Source of the DNA: Variovorax sp. ZS18.2.2 | Lineage (GTDB): Bacteria > Pseudomonadota > Gammaproteobacteria > Burkholderiales > Burkholderiaceae_C | Length of the DNA stretch: 64,000 nt | Direction of reading: 5' to 3' | Assembly (NCBI RefSeq): GCF_024701975.1 | Contig: NZ_JANLNM010000007.1 | Location: 124,001-188,000 of the forward strand | Notes under the pieces: model-generated | Databases searched by the model: none | What the model was told of the DNA's origin: nothing | Seen by the model: the letters and a program-made list of their open reading frames with translations, nothing else | Program-made: the position numbers and the translations under genes | Shown: in pieces, positions 39,297 to 46,660 of the stretch | Layout of the letters: each line of letters opens with the position of its first letter | How positions within the stretch are numbered: the first letter of the stretch is position 1

Positions 39297-40076
39297 TCAG
39301 GTCAACGCCCGATCCAGATGCGTATACCCGCCGTCCACGAACACCCACTGCCCCGTCGTGTGCGATGAGGCCTTGTCGGACAGCAGGAACACCACGGTGT
39401 TCGCAATCTCCTGCGGCGTGGTCATCCGGCGCCCCAGGGGAACCTTGTCGGTGATGGTCGCGAGCTTGCGGTCGGGCTCGTCGAAAGCCGAGATCCAGCG
39501 CTGGTACAGCGGCGTCATCACCTCGGCGGGAATCACCGCGTTGACGCGCACGCCGTCTTCCAGCAACGACGCAGCCCACTCGCGCGTCAGCGACAGCTGC
39601 GCGCCCTTGGCGGCGGTGTAGCCGCTGGTGTTGCCCTGCCCTGTCAGCGCGGTCTTCGACGAGATGTTCACGATGGCACCGCGGCTCGCCTTCAAGTGCG
39701 GCAGGCAGAAATGCGCCATCACGTAGTAGTGGATGAGATTTCTGTCCAGAGATGCGATGAACGCTTCGCGCCCCGCTTCGAGCCCAACGCTGTCGTTCAC
39801 CCCCGCGTTATTGACCAAGCCATCGATGCGCCCGAACTCCGCGACCGTGCTTTCAATGGCCTTGCCGCAAGCCGCCTCCTCCATCAGCTCGAACTGAAGA
39901 AACCGCGCCCGCGGCTGCAGTCCGCGCAGTTCTTCCTCGAACGCCGCATCCATCGGATTCTTCCCGCAGATCACCGGCACCGCCCCTTCACGCGCGAGCG
40001 TGAGCGAAATGGCTGCGCCGATGCCGCTGCCGCCACCGGTGACGAGCACCACCTTGTCTTTCAGATTCAGGTCCAT
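39297..40076 (-). CDS. L-fucose dehydrogenase, SDR family
   Basis: 259-residue SDR resembling the L-fucose dehydrogenases of Burkholderia and Xanthomonas. It oxidises L-fucose to L-fucono-1,5-lactone with NAD(P)+. TGGGSGIGAAIS cofactor loop (residues 13-24), NNAG, catalytic Ser in NISSKTALTG (about 135-145) and Y-T-A-A-K (about 152-156) are intact; the GNTSGYTAAKGAQLSLTREWAASL context and C-terminal FVDGGYTHLDRALT are characteristic. The ATG at 40076 is used; the longer open frame runs into the dehydratase gene. Follows the dehydratase gene by 32 bases. Confidence 0.9.
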   Translation of the reverse strand: MDLNLKDKVVLVTGGGSGIGAAISLTLAREGAVPVICGKNPMDAAFEEELRGLQPRARFLQFELMEEAACGKAIESTVAEFGRIDGLVNNAGVNDSVGLEAGREAFIASLDRNLIHYYVMAHFCLPHLKASRGAIVNISSKTALTGQGNTSGYTAAKGAQLSLTREWAASLLEDGVRVNAVIPAEVMTPLYQRWISAFDEPDRKLATITDKVPLGRRMTTPQEIANTVVFLLSDKASSHTTGQWVFVDGGYTHLDRALT

Positions 40077-40108
40077 GACTGCGCGACGTCCTTCTTGTTG
40101 TTGTTCAC

Positions 40109-41389
40109 TTACCCGCGAAAGCGATAACGCTCGAGCGACGCCGGCTTCATCGTGATCGAGAAGCCCGCCCCCGTCGGCGGAAAGTACGCCGCATCGCGCA
40201 CCACGCAAGGCTCTACGAAGTGTTCGTGCAGGTGGTCCACATACTCGATCACCCGCCCTTCGCGCGTGCCCGAGATGCACAGGTAATCGATCATCGACAG
40301 ATGCTGCACGTACTCGCACAGCCCCACCCCGCCCGCATGCGGGCACACGGGCAGCTTGTACTTCGCGGCCATCAGCATCACCGCAAGGATCTCGTTCACG
40401 CCGCCGAGCCGGCATGAATCGATCTGCACCACATCGATGGCGCCGCGCATGATGAACTGCTTGAACATGATGCGGTTCTGGCACATCTCGCCCGTGGCCA
40501 CCTTCACCGCCGGCGCGATGCCTTCGCGGATCTTGCGATGGCCTTCGACGTCGTCGGGGCTCGTCGGCTCCTCGATGAACCAGGGCTTGGCAAAGGCCAA
40601 CTGCTTCACCCAATCGATGGCCTGGTCGACCTCCCAGACCTGGTTGGCATCGATCATCAGATGGCGATCGGGCCCGAGCACCTCGCGCGCCACCGTCAGC
40701 CGGCGGATGTCGTCCTGCAGATCACGCCCCACCTTGAGCTTGACGTGGTTGAACCCCGCATCGACCGCCTCCTGCGCGAGCCGCCGCAGCTTCTCGTCGG
40801 AGTAGCCGAGCCAGCCCGCCGACGTCGTGTAGCAGGGGTAGCCCTCGGCCTTCAGCGTGGCGATGCGTTCGGCCTTGCCGACAGAGGCTTCGCGCAGCAA
40901 CACCAGTGCCTCTTCGGGCGTGATGCAGTCGGTGATGTAGCGAAAGTCGATGCAGCGCACGAGCTCTTCAGGGCTCATGTCCGCCACCAACTGCCACACC
41001 GGCTTGCCTTCGGACTTGGCCCAGAGGTCCCACATCGCGTTGACCACCGCGCCGGTCGCCAGGTGGATCGCGCCCTTGTCGGGCCCGATCCACCGCAGCT
41101 GGCTGTCGGAGGTGATGTGCCGCCAGAAGCGGCCCATGTCCTCGGCCACCCACTGCAGGTCGAGCCCGACGACCAGGTGACGCATCGACTCGATGGCCGC
41201 GCAGCAGATCTCGTTGCCGCGGCCGATGGTGAAGGTCAGGCCGTGGCCTTCGAGCCCCGGCTGGTCGGTCTCCAGCACGACGTATGCCGCGGAGTAGTCC
41301 GGGTCGGGGTTCATCGCGTCGGAGCCGTCGAGCTGCTGCGAAGTGGGAAAGCGCACGTCCAGTACGCGCATGGATCGAACGATGGTCAT
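40109..41389 (-). CDS. L-fuconate dehydratase
   Basis: 426-residue enolase-superfamily dehydratase (mandelate racemase subgroup) converting L-fuconate to 2-keto-3-deoxy-L-fuconate. Family features: VVLETDQPGLEGHGLTFTIGRGN (about 37-60), the catalytic K-x-K in HVKLKVGRDL (about 214-222), Mg ligands in MIDANQVW, FIEEPTSPDD and VATGEMCQNR, and the general-base His in CPHAGGVGL (about 350). Matches the characterised Xanthomonas enzyme family in length and in the conserved YSAAYVVLETD start. Central step of the non-phosphorylative fucose pathway; forms one unit with fucose dehydrogenase and the sugar importer. Confidence 0.94.
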   Translation of the reverse strand: MTIVRSMRVLDVRFPTSQQLDGSDAMNPDPDYSAAYVVLETDQPGLEGHGLTFTIGRGNEICCAAIESMRHLVVGLDLQWVAEDMGRFWRHITSDSQLRWIGPDKGAIHLATGAVVNAMWDLWAKSEGKPVWQLVADMSPEELVRCIDFRYITDCITPEEALVLLREASVGKAERIATLKAEGYPCYTTSAGWLGYSDEKLRRLAQEAVDAGFNHVKLKVGRDLQDDIRRLTVAREVLGPDRHLMIDANQVWEVDQAIDWVKQLAFAKPWFIEEPTSPDDVEGHRKIREGIAPAVKVATGEMCQNRIMFKQFIMRGAIDVVQIDSCRLGGVNEILAVMLMAAKYKLPVCPHAGGVGLCEYVQHLSMIDYLCISGTREGRVIEYVDHLHEHFVEPCVVRDAAYFPPTGAGFSITMKPASLERYRFRG

Positions 41390-41415
41390 GAACGGGGTCT
41401 TCAGAGAGAAAGGGA

Positions 41416-42369
41416 TCAGTCGTACAGAACCGCGGCGATCTTCGGGTCCGCGATGTTCGTCTTGTCGTACCAGAAGAAGCCCGTGTCCACGACCTTGGGC
41501 AGCTTCTCGCCCTTTATCGCCTTCACCGCCATCTCCACGGTCTTGTAGCCCATGCCCACGGGGTTCTGCGTGATCGCGCCGGCCATGCTGCCGTCGATGA
41601 TCGCGTTCTTCTGCTGCTTGCCGGAGTCGTAGCCGATGATCACGACCTTGCCGTTGCGCTTCATCTCCTTCACGCCGTTGACCACGCCGATGGCGGAGCC
41701 CTCGTTGGCGCCGAAGATGCCCTTGAGGTTCGGCGAGGCCTGCAAGATCGACTTGGTGATCTCGGTCGATTTCAGCTGGTCGCCACCGCCGTACTGCACG
41801 CTCACGATCTTGATGTTCGGGTAGGTCGACTTGATACGGTTCACGAACCCGTCACGCCGGTCCACGCCGGTGCGGCTGGTCTGGTCGTGCACCACCAGCG
41901 CGACTTCACCCGACTTGCCGATCAGCTCGGCCATCTTGTCAGCGGCCAGCGCAGCAGCGGCCTTGTTGTCGGTCGTGGTGGTGGTCACGGGAATGTCGCT
42001 GTCCACACCCGAGTCGAAGGCCACCACGGGAATCTTCGCGGCCTGCGCCTTCTTCAGGAGCGGAATCGCGGCCTGGCTGTCGAGCGCGGCGAAGCCGATG
42101 GCCTGCGGCTTCTTGGCGAGCGCGGCAGAGAGCATGTCGATCTGCTTGTCGACCATCGATTCCGACTCGGGTCCCTCGAAGCTCACTTTTACCTTCAGGT
42201 CCTTCGCGGCCTGCTCGGCGCCGGACTTTACGGCCTGCCAGAACTGGTGCTGGAAGCCCTTGGAGACGAGCGGAATGTAGATCTCTTGCGCCTGCTGTGC
42301 GTGCGCGAAGCCCGACATGCCGATGACGGATGCGGCTAGCGCGGTGGTGACTGCTCTTCGTTGAATCAT
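41416..42369 (-). CDS. Sugar ABC transporter substrate-binding protein (probable L-fucose)
   Basis: 317-residue periplasmic binding protein of the pentose/hexose (RbsB-like, Peripla_BP_4) class. Signal peptide ends GFAHAQQ; the mature part begins IYIPLVSKGFQHQFWQAVKSGAEQAA, then DSGVDSDIPVTTTTTDNKAAA and IGYDSGKQQKNAIIDGSM, all typical. It captures the sugar and delivers it to the RbsC-like permease. Start ATG 42369; an in-frame codon at 42492 lies in the permease gene. L-fucose is inferred from the catabolic genes in the same unit. Confidence 0.92.
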   Translation of the reverse strand: MIQRRAVTTALAASVIGMSGFAHAQQAQEIYIPLVSKGFQHQFWQAVKSGAEQAAKDLKVKVSFEGPESESMVDKQIDMLSAALAKKPQAIGFAALDSQAAIPLLKKAQAAKIPVVAFDSGVDSDIPVTTTTTDNKAAAALAADKMAELIGKSGEVALVVHDQTSRTGVDRRDGFVNRIKSTYPNIKIVSVQYGGGDQLKSTEITKSILQASPNLKGIFGANEGSAIGVVNGVKEMKRNGKVVIIGYDSGKQQKNAIIDGSMAGAITQNPVGMGYKTVEMAVKAIKGEKLPKVVDTGFFWYDKTNIADPKIAAVLYD

Positions 42370-42407
42370 GCAAAGGTCTCCTGTGGTTGTAGAAATTGGG
42401 AATCGGG

Positions 42408-43457
42408 TCAGTGCTTGCTGTTGCTGCGGCGGCGCAGGATGTCCGCGTACACGGCCAGGATGATGATCACGCCCGTGATCACCGTCTGCCATTCCTGCGC
42501 GACCGACAGAATGCGCAGCCCGTTGGTCAGCACGCTCATGATGAAGGCGCCGATGATCGTGCCGACGATGGTGCCGGTGCCGCCGCTGAGCGACGTGCCG
42601 CCGATGACCACCGCCGCAATCGCATCGAGCTCGTAGCCCTGCCCGAGCGCCGGCTGCGCGGAGTTCAGGCGCGAGGCAATCAAGAGACCCGCGATGCCGC
42701 AGATGCCGCCGCTCACCGTGTAGACCACGACCTTCCAGAAATCGGTGTTCACGCCCGAGAGGCGCACCGCTTCCTCGTTGCTGCCGAGTGCGAAGGTGTA
42801 GCGCCCGAGGATGGTGCGGTTGAGCAGGATGCTCGCGGCCACCGCCACGAGGAACAGGATCAGCACCGCGTTTGGAATCGGCAGCGACGGAATGAGGTCG
42901 CCGATCAGCGAATCCTGCGAGATGGCGGTGAAGCCCGGCGTGTCGTTGAAGTAGATCGGCTTGGTGCCCGAGATCACGAGCGACAGGCCCTTGAGCAGCA
43001 TCATCATGCCCAGCGTCGCGATGAAGGGGGGGATCTTGAGCTTGGCGATCAGCACGCCCGAGACGAAGCCGGCCAGCGCGCCGAAGAAGATCGCCGCCGC
43101 AATGCCGAGCGCGAGCGGCATGCCCATGTAGGTGAGCACCACGCCGGCCATGACGGCGCAGAAGGTCATGAGCGTGCCCACCGACAGGTCGATGCCCGCG
43201 GTGATGATGACGAAGGTGCAGGCGATGGCCAGCACGCCGTTCACCGCGGTCGACTGCAGGATGCTCACGAGGTTGTCGGTCTGCAAAAACTGCGGCGAGG
43301 CGAAGCTGAAGAACACCATCAGCGCAATGAGGCTGGTGAAGGCCAGAAGCTTCTGTCGTGTGGCGGGACGAAAGAGCCGCGCCTTCAGCGAGAAGCCCGG
43401 CGAGGCGGCGGCGGTGGTAGCGGTGGGGGTCGTCAAAGTGTTGTCTCCATTCATCAT
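42408..43457 (-). CDS. Sugar ABC transporter permease (RbsC-like)
   Basis: 349-residue permease of the BPD_transp_2 (RbsC) class with about ten hydrophobic segments. Marker stretches are GIDLSVGTLMTFCAVMAGVVL (about 95-115), LGMMMLLKGLSLVISG, the cytoplasmic AALGSNEEAVRLSGVN-type loop read here as FALGSNEEAVRLSGVN, and IAAVVIGGTSLSGGTGTIVGTIIGAF. Its ATG overlaps the ATPase stop by four bases, so the pair is translationally coupled. Part of the probable fucose importer. Confidence 0.93.
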   Translation of the reverse strand: MMNGDNTLTTPTATTAAASPGFSLKARLFRPATRQKLLAFTSLIALMVFFSFASPQFLQTDNLVSILQSTAVNGVLAIACTFVIITAGIDLSVGTLMTFCAVMAGVVLTYMGMPLALGIAAAIFFGALAGFVSGVLIAKLKIPPFIATLGMMMLLKGLSLVISGTKPIYFNDTPGFTAISQDSLIGDLIPSLPIPNAVLILFLVAVAASILLNRTILGRYTFALGSNEEAVRLSGVNTDFWKVVVYTVSGGICGIAGLLIASRLNSAQPALGQGYELDAIAAVVIGGTSLSGGTGTIVGTIIGAFIMSVLTNGLRILSVAQEWQTVITGVIIILAVYADILRRRSNSKH

Positions 43458-44965
43458 GCGGCAGCAGCAGCTTCGCGCCGGGTGGCGAGCTGCATGATCT
43501 TTTCCTGCGAGGCTTCGCGGCCCGTCAGTTCACCGGTGATGCGGCCTTCGCACATCACCAGCACGCGGTGGCTCACGCGCAATATCTCGGGCAACTCCGA
43601 AGAGATGATCACGATGGCCTTGCCCTCGGCGGCCAGCTCGTTGAGCAAGCGGTAGATTTCGGCCTTCGCCCCCACGTCGATGCCGCGTGTGGGTTCGTCG
43701 AAGAAGAGCACGCTGCAGTCGCGCAGCAGCCACTTGGCGATCACGATCTTCTGCTGGTTGCCGCCCGAGAGCAGCCGCACCTGCTGGTGCACCGAGGGCG
43801 TCTTGATGTTGAGTTGCTTCACGTAGCGCTTGCCAGCGGCCTCGATGGCCGCCTGGTCGATGAAGACGCCCATCGACACGAACTTCTTCATGCTCGGCAG
43901 CGCGATGTTGGTCTCCACGTCCATGCCGGTGGCCAGGCCGAAGTGCTTGCGGTCTTCGGAGAGATAGCCGATACCGTGTGACACCGCATCTTCCGGCGAC
44001 TTGATCGACACCTTCTTGCCGCGCACGAAGACCTCGCCCGCATCGATGCGGTCGGCACCGAACACCGCGCGTGCAAGCTCGGTGCGGCCCGCGCCCATGA
44101 GCCCCGCGAAGCCCAGGATCTCGCCCCGGCGCAATACGAAGCTCGCATCGCGGACCATCGATCCACGCGTGATGCCGCGCGCCTCGAGCACGATCTCGTT
44201 GCCCGAGGTGTCGGGAAAATCGTTCTCCACCTCGGTGAGCTGGCGGCCCACCATCATGGCGATAAGCGAATCCATCGGCGTATCGGCCATCGACACGGTG
44301 GCGATGTACTGGCCGTCGCGCATCACGGTCACGCGGTCGGCGATGCGCTTGAGCTCATCCATCTTGTGAGAGATGTAGACGATGGCCACGCCCTGCGATT
44401 TGAGCTGCCCGATGATGCGGAACAGGTCGGCCACTTCCTCGTTGTTGAGTGCGGCGGTGGGCTCGTCCATGATGAGCACGCGCGAGTCGAACGAGAGCGC
44501 CTTCGCGATCTCCACCATCTGCTGCTTGGCCACCGTGAGCTCGCCGACCGGCGTGTGCGGGTCGAGCCGCAGGTTCATGCGGTCAAAGATGCGCTGTGTT
44601 TCGGCGCGCATCGCCTCCTCGTCGATGAAGAAGCCCAGGCGCCCGCGCGGCTCGCGGCCGATGAAGATGTTCTGCGCGGCGCTCAGGTGGTTCATCAGGT
44701 TCAGTTCCTGATGGATGATCCCGATGCCCAGCGCCTGCGCGGCGCGCGGGCTTGCGATGTCCACGGGCTGGCCGTCGATCAGCACCTCGCCGGAGTCCTT
44801 GCTGTAGACGCCAGCCAGCACTTTCATGAGCGTGGACTTGCCCGCGCCGTTTTCGCCCATGAGCGCATGCACCTCGCCGGGCCGCAGGTCGAACTGGGCC
44901 TTGTCGAGGGCGCGCACGCCGGCAAAGGATTTGCAGAGGTCGCGGATGGTGACGATGGGTTGCAT
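43454..44965 (-). CDS. Sugar ABC transporter double ATPase (RbsA-like)
   Basis: 503-residue tandem-ATPase subunit. First cassette Walker A GENGAGKST (about residue 36), Walker B VLIMDEPTAALNNEEV; second cassette has the reduced Walker A of RbsA-type proteins (GLMGAGRTEL, about 290), signature LSGGNQQKIVIAKWL and VLFFDEPTRGIDVGAK. It powers the RbsC-like permease encoded next. Located between the lactonase gene (19 bases upstream) and the permease. Confidence 0.94.
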   Translation of the reverse strand: MQPIVTIRDLCKSFAGVRALDKAQFDLRPGEVHALMGENGAGKSTLMKVLAGVYSKDSGEVLIDGQPVDIASPRAAQALGIGIIHQELNLMNHLSAAQNIFIGREPRGRLGFFIDEEAMRAETQRIFDRMNLRLDPHTPVGELTVAKQQMVEIAKALSFDSRVLIMDEPTAALNNEEVADLFRIIGQLKSQGVAIVYISHKMDELKRIADRVTVMRDGQYIATVSMADTPMDSLIAMMVGRQLTEVENDFPDTSGNEIVLEARGITRGSMVRDASFVLRRGEILGFAGLMGAGRTELARAVFGADRIDAGEVFVRGKKVSIKSPEDAVSHGIGYLSEDRKHFGLATGMDVETNIALPSMKKFVSMGVFIDQAAIEAAGKRYVKQLNIKTPSVHQQVRLLSGGNQQKIVIAKWLLRDCSVLFFDEPTRGIDVGAKAEIYRLLNELAAEGKAIVIISSELPEILRVSHRVLVMCEGRITGELTGREASQEKIMQLATRREAAAAA

Positions 44966-44984
44966 GGAGTGGCGCGTTCGTTCT

Positions 44985-45869
44985 TCAGTTCGTCGATGGG
45001 ATGCCGTAGAAGTGCTGCGCGGTGCGGTGCCAGATTTGTTCCTGTCCGTGGGCCGGCAGGTTGCCGATGAGCGTCTCGCTCGCCGCGATCCAGCCCGCGT
45101 AGTCGCCGGCCAGCGTGAGCACGGGCCAGTCGCTGCCCCACATCAGGCGGCCGGGCCCGAAGCAGCGCAGCAGCACGCCCCAGATCGGGCGGATCGCGCG
45201 CACCAGCGCATCGACGTCGCGATGCACTGTGGATGGTGCTTCGTTCCAGAGGCCCGAGAACTTGCAGCAGACCTGCGGCAACGCGGCCAGCTCCACCATG
45301 TGCCGACGCCAGGCCGCGAAGGCTGCGCCTTCTTCTTCCGCATCGCCCACGTCGGGCTTCGCTGCGTGGTCGATCACCACGGGCAGTTGCGGCCACGCCT
45401 TCAGGAAGCGCAACAGCGCGGGCAGGTGGCGCGGCTTCACCAGCGCGTCGAAGCGCAGGCCCAGGCGCACCATCGCGCGGATCGCATCGGGATGCGGCTT
45501 GTGCGCGATCCAGTCGTCATCGGGGAGGTCCTGCAGCATCGGGCGAACACCCTTGAACTTGGGATGCCGTGCCATGCGCTCCAGCGAGGCGACGGCATCG
45601 CGGCTGCTCAGGTCGACCCAGCCGACCACGCCGCCGATCGCCTGGTGCGCCGTGGCCAGTTCGAGCATGAAGTCGGTCTCGGCTTCCGACTCTGCGGCCT
45701 GCACCAGCACCGTTCGCGCCACGTCGTGCGCTTGCAGCAGGGGCGCGAGGTGCTCGGGAAGAAAGTTGCGCACGAGCGGTGCCAGCGCCGGCACATCGGC
45801 GCGCAGCCACGCGTAGTCGCCGCGCGCGGGTCGCCAGAAATGCTGATGCGAGTCGATGCGCTGTCTCAT
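44985..45869 (-). CDS. L-fucono-1,5-lactonase (amidohydrolase family)
   Basis: 294-residue metal-dependent amidohydrolase (COG3618). The start RIDSHQHFWRPARGDYAWL carries the H-x-H metal motif in the family's DSHQHFW context; PVVIDHAAKP (about 165-175) and MWGSDWPVL (about 245-253) supply further ligands and the catalytic Asp. The family includes L-fuconolactonase, which opens the lactone made by fucose dehydrogenase. ATG 45869 chosen because conserved sequence begins there. Gene context (fucose dehydrogenase, fuconate dehydratase) makes the substrate call strong. Confidence 0.9.
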   Translation of the reverse strand: MRQRIDSHQHFWRPARGDYAWLRADVPALAPLVRNFLPEHLAPLLQAHDVARTVLVQAAESEAETDFMLELATAHQAIGGVVGWVDLSSRDAVASLERMARHPKFKGVRPMLQDLPDDDWIAHKPHPDAIRAMVRLGLRFDALVKPRHLPALLRFLKAWPQLPVVIDHAAKPDVGDAEEEGAAFAAWRRHMVELAALPQVCCKFSGLWNEAPSTVHRDVDALVRAIRPIWGVLLRCFGPGRLMWGSDWPVLTLAGDYAGWIAASETLIGNLPAHGQEQIWHRTAQHFYGIPSTN

Positions 45870-45894
45870 GCTGCTTGGCACCCTTCGTCTCTCG

Positions 45895-46656
45895 TCAGAT
45901 GGTAACGCCGCCATCGACGAGCACCACCTGGCCGGTAACGAAGCGCGATTCGTCGCTCAGCAGGTAAACGACCTGCGGCGCGATGTCTTCCGCCACCGCG
46001 AGGCGCCCCATGGGCTGGCGCGCGATGAAGTCGCGCTCGGCCTGCGCCGGGTCGGGTGCGGCGGCGATGCGCTCGCGCAGCGACGGTGTGTCCACCGTGC
46101 CGGGACACAGCGCATTGCAGCGCAGGCCTTGCCGCACATGGTCTGCCGCGAGGGCCTTCGTCATGCCGATCACCGCGGCTTTGGAGGCGCCATAGGCAAA
46201 GCGGTTCTGAAAGCCCTTGACCGACGAAGCCATCGACGCCATGTTGACGATCGACGCGCCGCCGCCTTCCTGCTCCGCCTTGCCGAGCATGCCCGGCAGC
46301 AAGGCGCGCACCATGCGGTACATGCTCTTGACGTTCAAGTCGAAGCTGAAGTCCCACGCGGCCTCGTCGCACTCGAGCACGCTGCCGTGGTGCACGTAGC
46401 CTGCGCAGTTGAAGAGGCCATCGAGCGGCGGCAGTTTGGCGGCCAGTGCGGCAATCGCATCGGCGCTGCGCACATCCAGCACCGCCACGCGGATGCCGGG
46501 CGAGGACTGCGCCAGCTTGTCGAGAAGCCCGGCGTTGATGTCGGTCGCAATCACCTGCGCGCCTTCGCGTGCGCAGGCCAGCACGGTGGCAAGGCCGATG
46601 CCTTGCGCGGCCGCGGTGATCAGGATCGTCTTGTCCTGGAGTCTTTGTGAAGTCAT
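45895..46656 (-). CDS. 2-keto-3-deoxy-L-fuconate dehydrogenase, SDR family
   Basis: 253-residue SDR close to the 2-keto-3-deoxy-L-fuconate dehydrogenase of Xanthomonas and to animal BDH2/DHRS6. It oxidises 2-keto-3-deoxy-L-fuconate at C4 to the 2,4-diketo acid. Cofactor loop TAAAQGIGLATV (14-25), NCAGYVHHG, catalytic Ser in NMASMASSVKG (about 144-154) and Y-G-A-S-K (about 162-166) are intact; CPGTVDTPSLRERI is a marker of this group. Lies between the GH141-like gene (4 bases) and the lactonase gene in the fucose unit. Confidence 0.9.
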   Translation of the reverse strand: MTSQRLQDKTILITAAAQGIGLATVLACAREGAQVIATDINAGLLDKLAQSSPGIRVAVLDVRSADAIAALAAKLPPLDGLFNCAGYVHHGSVLECDEAAWDFSFDLNVKSMYRMVRALLPGMLGKAEQEGGGASIVNMASMASSVKGFQNRFAYGASKAAVIGMTKALAADHVRQGLRCNALCPGTVDTPSLRERIAAAPDPAQAERDFIARQPMGRLAVAEDIAPQVVYLLSDESRFVTGQVVLVDGGVTI

Positions 46657-46660
46657 CGGC

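Noticed and set aside
40077..40613. Upstream extension of the fucose dehydrogenase gene
   Set aside because: The in-frame stretch lies inside the L-fuconate dehydratase gene and has no SDR sequence; conserved sequence starts at 40076.
38933..46656. L-rhamnose instead of L-fucose catabolism
   Set aside because: The mutarotase alone would fit rhamnose, but the dehydratase, the GYTHLDRALT-type dehydrogenase, the BDH2-like dehydrogenase and two fucosidase-family enzymes fit the fucose route better.
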